DNA of 64,000 nucleotides from Dyadobacter luticola (GTDB lineage: Bacteria; Bacteroidota; Bacteroidia; Cytophagales; Spirosomataceae). This document shows positions 16,291 through 24,630 of the stretch, one piece after another (the first letter of the stretch is position 1; every line of letters starts with the position of its first letter). The position numbers were made by a program, and so were the translations under genes. Below the pieces are notes generated by a model. The model had not been told where the DNA came from. It saw nothing but the letters and a program-made list of their open reading frames with translations, and did no database searches. Where the stretch lies: contig NZ_VCEJ01000004.1 in NCBI RefSeq assembly GCF_005860805.1, positions 868,001-932,000 of the forward strand, read 5' to 3'.

Positions 16291-17736
16291 ATGAACAAAT
16301 TTCCTCTGTTTGCCGCGATTCTGGCGGGAAGCATTTTTAGCACGAACATCTTTGCACAAGCCCCAAAACCAGCCCGGCCCAACATCGTTTTTATTCTCGC
16401 GGACGACTTAGGTTATGGCGATGTCGGTTTCAACGGACAAAAGCTGGTGAGAACGCCCAACATTGACCGGCTCGCCCGGGAAGGGATGATCTTCAACCAG
16501 TTCTACGCCGGTACTTCTGTGTGTGCACCTTCGCGATCATCGCTTTTGAGTGGAAAACATACCGGGCATACCTACATCAGAGGTAATAAATCGGTTGAGC
16601 CCGAAGGCCAGCAGCCGATCGCGGATTCGGTTTTGACGGTCGCCGAAGTGATGAAAAAGGCGGGTTACTCGACGGCTGCTTTTGGAAAATGGGGCTTGGG
16701 GCCGGTAGGTTCGGAAGGTGATCCCAACAAGCAGGGTTTTGATAAATTTTATGGATATAACTGCCAGAGCCTGGCGCATCGGTATTATCCTAACCACTTG
16801 TGGGACAATGATAAAAAGATTGTTTTAGAGGCGAATAAGAATTTGTTGTACAGCAAAGAATACGCGCCGGATTTGATCCAGAAACAGGCATTAGCATTTG
16901 TGGAAAGTCAGAAACCGACGCAACCTTTCTTCCTGTTTTTGCCCTACATTCTGCCGCACGCAGAATTGATCGTACCTGACGACAGCATTTTTCAGTATTA
17001 CAAAGGCAAGTTTGAAGAAAAACCCTACAAAGGTGCGGATTATGGCGCCCGGGCAACCAGCGGCGGCTACACGTCGCAGGAATTTCCGCATGCAACATTC
17101 GCAGCAATGGTGACGCGGCTGGATTTATATGTTGGACAAGTGCTGGATAAGCTGAAAGAGAAGGGTTTGGATAAAAATACGCTGGTTATTTTCACTAGCG
17201 ATAATGGTCCGCACATTGAAGGCGGTGCTGATCCTGCATTTTTCAACAGCAGCGGCGGGCTGCGAGGCGTGAAACGTGATTTATACGAAGGCGGTGTGCG
17301 CGAACCTTTTGCAGCGCGCTGGCCGGGCATGATCAAACCCGGCTCGAAAAGCGATTTCATCGGTGCGTTCTGGGACATACTCCCAACTTTTGCAGAATTA
17401 GCAAATACACCATCCCCCACCAACATTGACGGAATTTCTTTCACCGACGCATTAAAAGGAAAACCCACTCAGAAAAAACACGATTACCTCTACTGGGAAT
17501 TCCACGAACAAGGCGGCAGACAAGCCGTACGGCAAGGAAACTGGAAAGCAGTGCGCCAAAAAGCCGCCGGCAATCCCGATGGTTTGGTTGAATTATACGA
17601 CCTCTCAAAAGACCCTGCCGAAAAAACTAATCTCACCCCTCAGTTCCCGGATAAAGCCAAAGAACTAGGTCAAATCATGAATAAGGCGCATGTTTCGTCG
17701 GCAATATTTCCATTTGGGAGCCTGGCTACGAATTGA
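16291..17736 (+). CDS. Secreted sulfatase, Cys-type, arylsulfatase-like
   Basis: The 481-residue product has a signal peptide to about residue 23 (NIFAQ). PNIVFILADDLGYGDVG at 30-46 supplies the first metal ligands. The maturation motif CAPSR starts at Cys78, which an anaerobic or copper-dependent sulfatase-maturing enzyme would convert to formylglycine, followed by SSLLSGKHTG. FTSDNGPH holds later metal ligands. The length is normal for arylsulfatase A-like enzymes. These remove sulfate esters from sugars or aryl compounds in the periplasm. It stands alone on the plus strand, opposite the LacI-type block, and no maturing enzyme is nearby. The sulfated substrate cannot be assigned. Confidence 0.92.
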   Translation: MNKFPLFAAILAGSIFSTNIFAQAPKPARPNIVFILADDLGYGDVGFNGQKLVRTPNIDRLAREGMIFNQFYAGTSVCAPSRSSLLSGKHTGHTYIRGNKSVEPEGQQPIADSVLTVAEVMKKAGYSTAAFGKWGLGPVGSEGDPNKQGFDKFYGYNCQSLAHRYYPNHLWDNDKKIVLEANKNLLYSKEYAPDLIQKQALAFVESQKPTQPFFLFLPYILPHAELIVPDDSIFQYYKGKFEEKPYKGADYGARATSGGYTSQEFPHATFAAMVTRLDLYVGQVLDKLKEKGLDKNTLVIFTSDNGPHIEGGADPAFFNSSGGLRGVKRDLYEGGVREPFAARWPGMIKPGSKSDFIGAFWDILPTFAELANTPSPTNIDGISFTDALKGKPTQKKHDYLYWEFHEQGGRQAVRQGNWKAVRQKAAGNPDGLVELYDLSKDPAEKTNLTPQFPDKAKELGQIMNKAHVSSAIFPFGSLATN

Positions 17737-17754
17737 GGTTTGGGGAAATAATGG

Positions 17755-17771
17755 TTATCTTTAAAAGATAA
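17755..17771. promoter_or_regulatory. Palindromic operator candidate for the toxin-antitoxin pair
   Basis: The 17 bases are a perfect palindrome of 8 + 1 + 8 (TTATCTTT-A-AAAGATAA). It ends 14 bases before the antitoxin start. Antitoxins of this class usually repress their own operon by binding such a site. Confidence 0.55.
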
Positions 17772-17785
17772 TTTGTCTGGGAATT

Positions 17786-17995
17786 ATGGAAACATTGATT
17801 GTGGAAGGCGACAGCCAGCAGATCGCAACATTGAAAGAATACCTTAAAACCATCGGGATCAGTTTCCGATCAGAGCAGGATACTACCGAATATTTACTCA
17901 GCAACCCCTCTAATAAAACTGAACTTTTAGATTCCATCGCCGAAGCCGACTTGGGTAAGACCAAAAAAATTGGCCTCGACGATATATGGAAATAG
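17786..17995 (+). CDS. Antitoxin, DUF2683/YefM-like
   Basis: The 69-residue acidic protein (METLIVEGDSQQIATLKEYL...) resembles the small DUF2683-type proteins paired with YoeB-type toxins in Bacteroidota. Its first half looks like a beta-helix core and its tail (GLDDIWK) like the disordered part that wraps the toxin. Its end overlaps the toxin gene by 10 bases, the usual coupling in such modules. A palindrome just upstream may be its operator. Role: neutralises the toxin and represses the operon, by analogy. Confidence 0.8.
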   Translation: METLIVEGDSQQIATLKEYLKTIGISFRSEQDTTEYLLSNPSNKTELLDSIAEADLGKTKKIGLDDIWK

Positions 17996-18249
17996 AATTT
18001 ACAGATAAAGCTGAATCACAACTACTTTACTGGAAACAAACTGGTAATCAAGCGATTTTGAAAAAAATCCGAAATCTGCTTGAATTCGTTCTTTCAACTC
18101 CGTATACAGGGATTGGCAAACCGGAACCTCTGAAACATCATCTTTCCGGGTATTGGTCAAGAAGAATAACCGACGAACATCGACTGGTTTATGCTGTGAA
18201 AAGCGACAAGATCATTGTTGTTCAATGTCGCTTTCACTACGAAAAATGA
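17986..18249 (+). CDS. yoeB: YoeB/Txe-family mRNA-cleaving toxin
   Basis: The 87-residue product matches YoeB in length and motifs: GIGKPEPLKHHLSGYWSRRI, then DEHRLVY and the C-terminal CRFHYEK. The E. coli catalytic residues Glu46, Arg65 and His83 correspond to Glu47, Arg66 and His84, so the toxin should be active. YoeB enters the ribosomal A site and cleaves mRNA. It is co-transcribed with the antitoxin through a 10-base overlap and converges with the response-regulator gene three bases after its stop. Confidence 0.92.
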   Translation: MEIEFTDKAESQLLYWKQTGNQAILKKIRNLLEFVLSTPYTGIGKPEPLKHHLSGYWSRRITDEHRLVYAVKSDKIIVVQCRFHYEK

Positions 18250-18251
18250 TA

Positions 18252-18866
18252 TTAGATCAACCCCAACCCCGCAGCCAACTTAATCAGCGAAGCTGTATTT
18301 GACACCTCAAATTTCATCAGCAAATTTTGCCGGTGACTATTCACCGTCGTGACACTGATAAAAAGCTGCTCTGCAATTTGCGGGTTAGTCATCCCCTCAG
18401 CGATTAACACCAGTACTTCCTTTTCGCGGCGGGTCAGAAAAGGCACTGTTTTGGGCGCAGTGGCCGTATTTTGATCAAAATTAACATTCATGAAATAGCC
18501 GCCGAGCTGTACCTGGCGGATTGCTTCCAGGATTTCTTCCTTGCCTGAACTTTTGATGAGGTAACCCGAAGCCCCATTCTGGATCATTCTCGAAACATAA
18601 GCCCGCTCGCTGAATGTGCTCAATGCTAGCGTTTTCACCGTCGGGAATTGTTCTTTTACTTTTTTGCAAAGATCAATTCCGTTAATATCCGGCAGGTTAA
18701 TGTCGAGAAATGCAATGTCCACTTCGTTACTTTTTAAAAAAGCAATCGCGTCGATCGCATTGGAAGCGGTGCCGACGACGGTTACTTCCTCGTTGTCGGC
18801 TAGCAGCGATTTCAACCCTTCCAAAACCATCGGGTGATCATCTACGATCAGTATTCTGACACTCAT
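18252..18866 (-). CDS. NarL/FixJ-type response regulator
   Basis: From the ATG at 18866 the product has 204 residues. An N-terminal receiver domain carries the acceptor Asp55 in FLDINLP. The C-terminal LuxR-type helix-turn-helix reads LTRREKEVLVLIAEGMTNPQ, then LFISVTTVNSHRQNLLMKF. An earlier TTG in frame adds eight residues and is not needed. It is the partner of the histidine kinase whose stop lies 35 bases upstream on the same strand. Targets are unknown, and the neighbouring toxin module and sulfatase give no clear hint. Confidence 0.92.
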   Translation of the reverse strand: MSVRILIVDDHPMVLEGLKSLLADNEEVTVVGTASNAIDAIAFLKSNEVDIAFLDINLPDINGIDLCKKVKEQFPTVKTLALSTFSERAYVSRMIQNGASGYLIKSSGKEEILEAIRQVQLGGYFMNVNFDQNTATAPKTVPFLTRREKEVLVLIAEGMTNPQIAEQLFISVTTVNSHRQNLLMKFEVSNTASLIKLAAGLGLI

Positions 18867-18901
18867 ATTGCAGTTGCTAAATTTTGTCAATTAATAGAAA
18901 A

Positions 18902-20830
18902 TCAGACAGTTATCTCGATTAAAATCGAAGTTCCTTCCGTCGGTTTGGATTGAATATCGAGTCGGCCGTTCAGATAATCCACGCGTGCCTGGACGTTCCG
19001 GATGCCCGCGCCTTTGTTCTGTTCCAGCTTTGAAACATCAAATCCTTTACCATTATCTTCCACCGTCAGGCTCACCTCATTGTCCACCCGCGTCAGCTGC
19101 ACGTGCGCCTCGGACGCTTCGGCGTATTTTAGCACATTGTTTAAAAGCTCCTGTACGATCCGGTAAAGCACGATTTCCACGGATGAATCGAGCCGTTTTT
19201 CAAAACCAAAACTCTGCATGTTTACTTTCAGATATCCTGAGGTATTGATGCCTTCACAAAAATCACTTAGCGCATCGATAAGGCCGAAGCGGACCAAGGT
19301 TTCGGGCATCATACTGTGTGCCACTCGTCGCATTTCACCGATGGCGCTGTCGAGCTGGTTGATCGCCCGGCCAAATGTCATGGCGCTCTCTTCGGGCATA
19401 ATTACGTTTCCTTTCACGGAATTAAGGGTTAATTTGATACCTGATAACAATCCGCCGAGACCGTCGTGCAGGTCGCGGGCCACGCGGGTACGTTCTTCTT
19501 CCTGGCCTTTTAAAATAGAGTTCGTGGCCACCAGCTGCTTTTCCTGCTGTAATTGCAGCACTTCTTTTTCAGCGATCCTTTTGCGGATCACGATGTTGCG
19601 GTAAATCAGAATCCCGATTAACATTAAAACAACAAAACCCGCTATCAACCCATAAATTAACGTGTTACGCGCTTGTTTCTCCTTTTCCAGCGTCACAATC
19701 TGCTTTTCTTTCTGCGCTGTGAGATACCTGGCATCCAGCTCCTGCAATTGTTTTTGCACATCAATTCCTTGCAGGGAATCATTCAGGACGACATATTTCA
19801 TCAGATAATCGTACGCAGCTTTGTGCTTGTTTTGGCGGCCTAAATCCGTCGCATAGTCTTCGTAAAGCTCTATCAAATGGTCCGTCATATCATTCGCTTC
19901 CGCGATTTTCAGCGCTTCCTCCGTGTATTTGGCAGACAAATCAGGTTGTTTCGAATCTTCCGCCACAAACATTAAAGCCCGCAAACATTCCATTTCCAGA
20001 AACACATTACCCGTTTTCCGCGCCAGCACAAGCCCTTTTTCTCCATATACTTTTGCTGCCGGCAGATTTTTCAGTACCCGGTTGGTACGGCACAAACCGG
20101 CATAAGCCTGAATCACAAAAATATCCGAGCCGATTTTTTCCGCAACATTGAGTCCCTCAGTGAAATGCGCTTTACTTTCCTGATATCTTTTTAAATTAAA
20201 ATAACAGCTTCCGATCGTGGTCAAAATGTCGGCCAGCTGCAAGCTATCTTGCATCGGACGAGCCAGTTGCAGCGCTTTTTGTTTATAGGTCAAAGATTTT
20301 TCAAAGAGATTGGCATGCTCGAATGCAGTACCAATGTTGACATATAATCTGGGCAGATATTGCTTCATCCCCAGCTTGTCAAACTGGTCTGCGCTCTGCT
20401 GGTAATATTTGATCGCCTCCGTAAAATGGCCCATATAAGTGTAGCTGGCGGCAATGTTGTTCAGGCTTTTGGCCACATTTACCGGATGTTTCATCTCCCG
20501 CGCAATCACCAGACTTTCCTTATTGAGCTTCAATGCCTGCTCAAATTTCCCCTGCAAATTGAGGATGTAAGTATAGTTGCTCCGGAATTTGAAGCGTCCG
20601 TTCGGGTAGTTGAGCTTCTCGCTTAACGATTCGGCTTTGAGATAATAGCTGGCCGCACTGTCGAGATTTTGATTTTCCAGGATGTTGCCGTACTCAATGT
20701 AGGCGAGCACGCGGTTGGTATCCTGCTTACTGGTCTTGATCTTTTGCAAGACCGCTTTCACGTCGCTGTTTTGGGCAGAAACAGGCAGGGATAGCAGGAT
20801 GCAAAGTGCTGTCTTTAAGACGAATTTCAT
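18902..20830 (-). CDS. Sensor histidine kinase with TPR repeats, NarX-like
   Basis: The 642-residue product has a signal peptide (LSLPVSAQ), about seven tetratricopeptide repeats from residue 30 to 350 (SLNNIAASYTYMGHFTEAIK, LADILTTIGSCYFNLKRYQE), a coiled stretch, and one membrane segment near 395-412. The cytoplasmic HisKA_3 domain follows with acceptor His455 in RVARDLHDGLGG, then an HATPase domain (NNVLKYAEAS, VEDNGKGFD). Periplasmic TPRs probably sense a protein or envelope signal. It is transcribed with the response regulator downstream. Confidence 0.92.
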   Translation of the reverse strand: MKFVLKTALCILLSLPVSAQNSDVKAVLQKIKTSKQDTNRVLAYIEYGNILENQNLDSAASYYLKAESLSEKLNYPNGRFKFRSNYTYILNLQGKFEQALKLNKESLVIAREMKHPVNVAKSLNNIAASYTYMGHFTEAIKYYQQSADQFDKLGMKQYLPRLYVNIGTAFEHANLFEKSLTYKQKALQLARPMQDSLQLADILTTIGSCYFNLKRYQESKAHFTEGLNVAEKIGSDIFVIQAYAGLCRTNRVLKNLPAAKVYGEKGLVLARKTGNVFLEMECLRALMFVAEDSKQPDLSAKYTEEALKIAEANDMTDHLIELYEDYATDLGRQNKHKAAYDYLMKYVVLNDSLQGIDVQKQLQELDARYLTAQKEKQIVTLEKEKQARNTLIYGLIAGFVVLMLIGILIYRNIVIRKRIAEKEVLQLQQEKQLVATNSILKGQEEERTRVARDLHDGLGGLLSGIKLTLNSVKGNVIMPEESAMTFGRAINQLDSAIGEMRRVAHSMMPETLVRFGLIDALSDFCEGINTSGYLKVNMQSFGFEKRLDSSVEIVLYRIVQELLNNVLKYAEASEAHVQLTRVDNEVSLTVEDNGKGFDVSKLEQNKGAGIRNVQARVDYLNGRLDIQSKPTEGTSILIEITV

Positions 20831-20941
20831 GAGGGAACTGAGGAGTATGACTGGAAAATTACGGGAGCAAAATTCCTAAATAAAACCTTTTAATAATATC
20901 CTATGAAAGTACGATTTTTCAAAAATCATGCATTTATAGGA

Positions 20942-20973
20942 TTGATCAGCGCCCGTCGGTCCGGCTACCTTTG
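20942..20973 (+). promoter_or_regulatory. Bacteroidota-type promoter of the small lipoprotein gene
   Basis: TTG (20942-20944), a 21-base spacer and TACCTTTG (20966-20973) form a full match to the Bacteroidota consensus. The predicted start is near 20980, leaving a leader of about 50 bases before the ATG at 21033. Confidence 0.6.
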
Positions 20974-21032
20974 TTGTGTCAAAAAGACAAACGGTTCTCA
21001 TTAATTACTTAACAATCAATTCAATATTAGCC

Positions 21033-21440
21033 ATGAAACGAATTCTTTTCCTCCTGCTCAGTACAACATTGTTATTCTCTTGTGACAAGGACAAAGACAA
21101 AGATCCCGCTCCCGAACTGAGCGCCCAGGTTGCCGGAAGTTATAAGGTAACCAAACTCGAAGTGGACGGTCAGAATGTGCCGCTTACGAACGCGAGCATC
21201 GGTATTGTGCTTGAAAAATTTTCCGCCGAAGTCGTGACCGGGAAAATGAAGGTGAAAGTCAACGGTGAATCAGAGCCGGACGAAGACCTGGGTACATTGA
21301 ACCTGAAAAATGCAGGAAGTACCGGTATCGATATTTATGAAGGCACCGAAAAAGTAGGCAATCTGGATAAATCCAACAAGTTGACCATTTTCGTCGTGTT
21401 CGAAGGCCAGGATTACGAGATGGCCGCAGAAAAGCAGTAG
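21033..21440 (+). CDS. Small lipoprotein, lipocalin-like fold possible
   Basis: From the ATG at 21033 the product has 135 residues with a lipoprotein signal (LLFSC, Cys17 or so) followed by a run of Asp and Lys. The body has the start GSYKVTKLEVDGQNVPL seen in small lipocalin-like lipoproteins of Bacteroidota, with later strands ending in VGNLDKSNKLTIFVVFEGQ. Nineteen upstream in-frame residues are rejected because the signal peptide and promoter place the start at 21033. It ends at a strong terminator. Function unknown. Confidence 0.75.
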   Translation: MKRILFLLLSTTLLFSCDKDKDKDPAPELSAQVAGSYKVTKLEVDGQNVPLTNASIGIVLEKFSAEVVTGKMKVKVNGESEPDEDLGTLNLKNAGSTGIDIYEGTEKVGNLDKSNKLTIFVVFEGQDYEMAAEKQ

Positions 21441-21472
21441 TTAGCAGATTAAAAATAGGTTTGGAAATGCAG

Positions 21473-21505
21473 ACAGGCAGGTGTAAAAACGCTTGCCTGT
21501 TTTTA
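21473..21505 (+). terminator. Intrinsic terminator after the small lipoprotein gene
   Basis: ACAGGCA (21473-21479) pairs with TGCCTGT (21494-21500), extended by inner G-U and G-C pairs around an A-rich loop. The run TTTTATTT follows. It also separates this gene from the convergent peptidase gene. Confidence 0.8.
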
Positions 21506-21520
21506 TTTAACGCCAAATTT

Positions 21521-22696
21521 TCATTTAATGCTGGCTTGTGAAACGTCCCGGCGACGGGCTTGCAGCGGAACAGTCGGGATGTAGCCTTTCGTGCCATTTT
21601 CCAGTTGCACGCGGTATCCTTTCGACATTTGTCCTAATATTCTAACGATTGTATTCGCCGGCAGGCTACCGATTTTCTCTGACATTCCGAGTTGAGAAGA
21701 ACTGTAAATGTTGGTTTTTTTTCTGATCAAAACTGTGTCACCGAGCCACTGGGACTCTTTTGGCAGATCGGGCAATTTTTCTTCTTTATCATTAATAAAA
21801 GGAAGTGGATTGACCGCACCTGCACTGCGCGCATAAACTCCGAAATGCAAATGCGGTGCAGTTGTGATCGCATTCCCCGTATTACCAGCCAAACCTAATG
21901 TGTCTCCTAATGTAACCCGCTGACCAACAGAGACTAGCTGACTATCTAAATGCGCATAATAAAGTGAATAGGGATTGCTGAGTGAGCTCAAAAAGACGAT
22001 TTTTCCACCCAGATTATTCGTACCGGTTTGGGTAACAAATCCATTTTGCGAAGCCACTACCGGCGTCCCGCGCCTGGCACGAATGTCAATTCCTTCATGA
22101 GAACGCACGCCACCGTCGCGCTCCGCACCCCACGCACTGATTACATCCGCCATCGAATGTCCGGCTACGGGAAAAGATAAGGTAGGTAATGTCGCGAGAG
22201 AAAGTGTAACCGTCAGTTTTTCATTCAGGCCGGTTTGTAATCTTAATAATAAAGTGTCCTGATCATCATTTTCAAAAACCAAAGTGCCGGTATCTTCTTT
22301 TAGGTAGTCAAGCCGCTGCGTTTTTCCGTTGGTTTTTATTTTAAACAATTCCATGAAAAAGTGAGCAGAGGAATCCCCCGAGCTGCGAACCGGCATAATG
22401 ACTAATTTTCTACCCTGCGGTATTTTTAACCGCAGCGCTTGCGCGGGCACTGAATCACCCAAAAAAATCCGCTCCTGATAAGGTGCTACCGAAAAAACAG
22501 AGTCGGACAAAGCCTGCTCACTTACCCGAAGCCAGGTTTGCCCAGCCGCGGTTTGTTCCAGTTTAGCCTGATACAATTCTTTTTCATAATGTTCCCGCGG
22601 CGTAACTGGAAACCAGTGAGATACCGGCACAGGCTTACACGAAAAAATATAAGCCGCAACCAAAAAGAAAGCCAAAAAGCGAAACCACCACCTCAT
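21521..22696 (-). CDS. M23-family metallopeptidase, LytM-like, with SH3-like tail
   Basis: The 391-residue product has an N-terminal lipoprotein-like signal (FLVAAYIFSC). A beta-sandwich-like middle leads to the M23 domain at about 180-300, with the zinc motifs GVRSHEGIDI and APHLHFGVY. A C-terminal SH3-like domain (KTNIYSSSQLGM to TKGYIPTV) follows. M23 enzymes cut peptidoglycan cross-bridges, so the role is cell-wall remodelling at the outer membrane or in the periplasm. It is a single gene, convergent with the small lipoprotein gene. Confidence 0.88.
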   Translation of the reverse strand: MRWWFRFLAFFLVAAYIFSCKPVPVSHWFPVTPREHYEKELYQAKLEQTAAGQTWLRVSEQALSDSVFSVAPYQERIFLGDSVPAQALRLKIPQGRKLVIMPVRSSGDSSAHFFMELFKIKTNGKTQRLDYLKEDTGTLVFENDDQDTLLLRLQTGLNEKLTVTLSLATLPTLSFPVAGHSMADVISAWGAERDGGVRSHEGIDIRARRGTPVVASQNGFVTQTGTNNLGGKIVFLSSLSNPYSLYYAHLDSQLVSVGQRVTLGDTLGLAGNTGNAITTAPHLHFGVYARSAGAVNPLPFINDKEEKLPDLPKESQWLGDTVLIRKKTNIYSSSQLGMSEKIGSLPANTIVRILGQMSKGYRVQLENGTKGYIPTVPLQARRRDVSQASIK

Positions 22697-22880
22697 TTCC
22701 AGATCCTGAATTTTCAGCAGGCTCTAACAAATCTATGCCATCTCCATCAAGTGCTCGTTAACTAGTCACAAACCGATTTCACGCCGCAGAATAAATGCGC
22801 AACTGCCGCAGGAAAATTGAGGGGTTAACACTAGTTTTTTAGCATCGATATTGCCAGTCAAAACTTAAAACCCAAACAAG

Positions 22881-24023
22881 ATGGACAACAATTTCGACAG
22901 GCTGGTTAGCATTATCCAGGACACGCACACGACACTTCAACAAAGTGCCATCAAGGCAATCAACAAGCATTTAACGATCAGAAATTGGCTGATTGGTTTC
23001 TACATTGTAGAGTTTGAGCAGAATGGTGAGAACAGGGCGCGTTATGGGGAAGAGTTATTACAAAAACTGTCCGATTCACTTAAACAAAATTCCTTATCGT
23101 ATCGTAACCTTAAGCTTTTCAGGCAGTTTTATTTCAAGTATCAATCCATTGGAAAAGTTGTTTCGGAACATTTGCGGCAACTGGGTGCAATTTCAGCTGC
23201 TTCCTTTGAGGATAAATTACTATCACTTGGTAATGAGCGCCTTGTAATTGGGCAGTCGGTGATTGCCCAATTGCGAGATTTATGCGAAAGTGGTTTAACC
23301 GATCCTGATCTGCTCATTTCACAACTCTCGTTTACTCACTTAGTTCAGCTTTTTCCAATAAACAATCCAGTCAAAAGAACCTTCTACGAAACCGAATGCA
23401 TCAAAGGGAATTGGAGCGTTAGCGAGTTGAAGCGGCAGATTAATACCCTGTATTTTGAGCGTTCGGGGATGAGTGTGAAACCGGAAAAGTTACAGGCAGA
23501 AGTGCAGCGTAACTCGGGGAAGATCAATGTAACCGACATTGTCAAATCCCCTTTTACTTTTGAGTTTTTGGGCTTGAAGGCGAAGGAAGTGGTTTACGAA
23601 AATGAGCTGGAACAGGCGCTGGTTGATAATCTTGAACAGTTTCTGATTGAATTAGGTCACGGTTTTTGTTTTGAAGCGAAGCAAAAGCGGATTGTCATGG
23701 GTGGTGAATATTTTTATGTAGATTTAGTTTTTTATCACCGGATACTGAAATGTCATGTGCTGGTCGAGTTGAAAACCAATGAGGTGAAGCATGAGCATAT
23801 CGGGCAGCTCAAAACTTATATCAATTATTATAAAAAGGAAATGATGCTCGAAGGCGATAACCCGCCCGTGGGGCTGCTGCTGGTCACTGATCAAAATCGG
23901 GCTATGGTAGAATATGCCATGGCAGACAGTGATATGCCACTGTTTGTTAGCAAATATTTGGTCGAGCTGCCCAGTAAAGAGCAACTCGAACATTTTATTA
24001 AAAAAGAACTTTCCAATTTCTGA
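22881..24023 (+). CDS. YhcG-type PDDEXK nuclease-domain protein (DUF1016)
   Basis: The 380-residue product has the helical DUF1016 N-terminal domain (about 1-165, including WLIGFYIVEFEQNGENRARY) and a C-terminal PDDEXK nuclease fold (about 215-365) with FYVDLVFYHRIL and VLVELKTNEV carrying the catalytic Asp, Glu and Lys. Genes of this type travel with mobile islands and defence loci, but here no restriction-modification or transposase gene is next to it. Nuclease activity is a family expectation. It stands alone between an M23 peptidase gene and a convergent DUF1579 gene four bases away. Confidence 0.88.
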   Translation: MDNNFDRLVSIIQDTHTTLQQSAIKAINKHLTIRNWLIGFYIVEFEQNGENRARYGEELLQKLSDSLKQNSLSYRNLKLFRQFYFKYQSIGKVVSEHLRQLGAISAASFEDKLLSLGNERLVIGQSVIAQLRDLCESGLTDPDLLISQLSFTHLVQLFPINNPVKRTFYETECIKGNWSVSELKRQINTLYFERSGMSVKPEKLQAEVQRNSGKINVTDIVKSPFTFEFLGLKAKEVVYENELEQALVDNLEQFLIELGHGFCFEAKQKRIVMGGEYFYVDLVFYHRILKCHVLVELKTNEVKHEHIGQLKTYINYYKKEMMLEGDNPPVGLLLVTDQNRAMVEYAMADSDMPLFVSKYLVELPSKEQLEHFIKKELSNF

Positions 24024-24026
24024 AAG

Positions 24027-24524
24027 CTATCCAACTCTTTTATAAACCGTCTCCGTCGCGATCTGGTCTTCGCCGCCGGGTTCGATGTTGTAGGCGGTGA
24101 TGACGAGTTCGTCGGGGTTGCGGAGTTCAAGGGTGGTGCGCCAGCCCCAGGGCTCGGGAAAATCGGGGCTGCCGTAGCTGCCGAGGACGGAAAAGCCGTT
24201 TTCTGAAAATGCGCTTTCGGAAAACAGGATGCCGGTACCCATGTGGAAACTGTCGACCCAGGCGCACTGGAATTTGTTGTTGGCAATGTCGAAACCAAAA
24301 GTCGCAATGCCTTCAAATGCCTCACCATTCAGGCTTCCCTGGTATTCGTATTGAATAAATCGGCCGCCTAAAATTGACTTAATGGTACCTGTCATAGGCG
24401 ATTCGTCGGCGACGACATCTGGCTCAAACCACGTTTTGGTGGTTCCTTCCCACGTTCCGGTGAATGATTGTAACTGTCTGTGGACGCCGGATTCCAGCGA
24501 GATTTCAAATTTAGATTTGCTCAT
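24027..24524 (-). CDS. DUF1579-family protein
   Basis: From the ATG at 24524 the product has 165 residues. Motifs typical of DUF1579 are LQSFTGTWEGTTKTWFEP and GRFIQYEYQGSLNGEAFEG, ending with VITAYNIEPGGEDQ. Twenty-one upstream in-frame residues are rejected because the family starts close to this ATG. The fold is probably a lipocalin-like barrel of unknown function, cytoplasmic as no signal is seen. It is divergent from the GlxA-type regulator across 106 bases, which may share regulation. Confidence 0.85.
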   Translation of the reverse strand: MSKSKFEISLESGVHRQLQSFTGTWEGTTKTWFEPDVVADESPMTGTIKSILGGRFIQYEYQGSLNGEAFEGIATFGFDIANNKFQCAWVDSFHMGTGILFSESAFSENGFSVLGSYGSPDFPEPWGWRTTLELRNPDELVITAYNIEPGGEDQIATETVYKRVG

Positions 24525-24630
24525 TTTTGTGTTTTTTATGGCCGCGCGGTGTATTCGTGGCCCCAGAAAAAGGGGTATTTGAGACAAAAAAACTTATATT
24601 GGCACTTCAAAAATCAAAAAACCAGCAACA

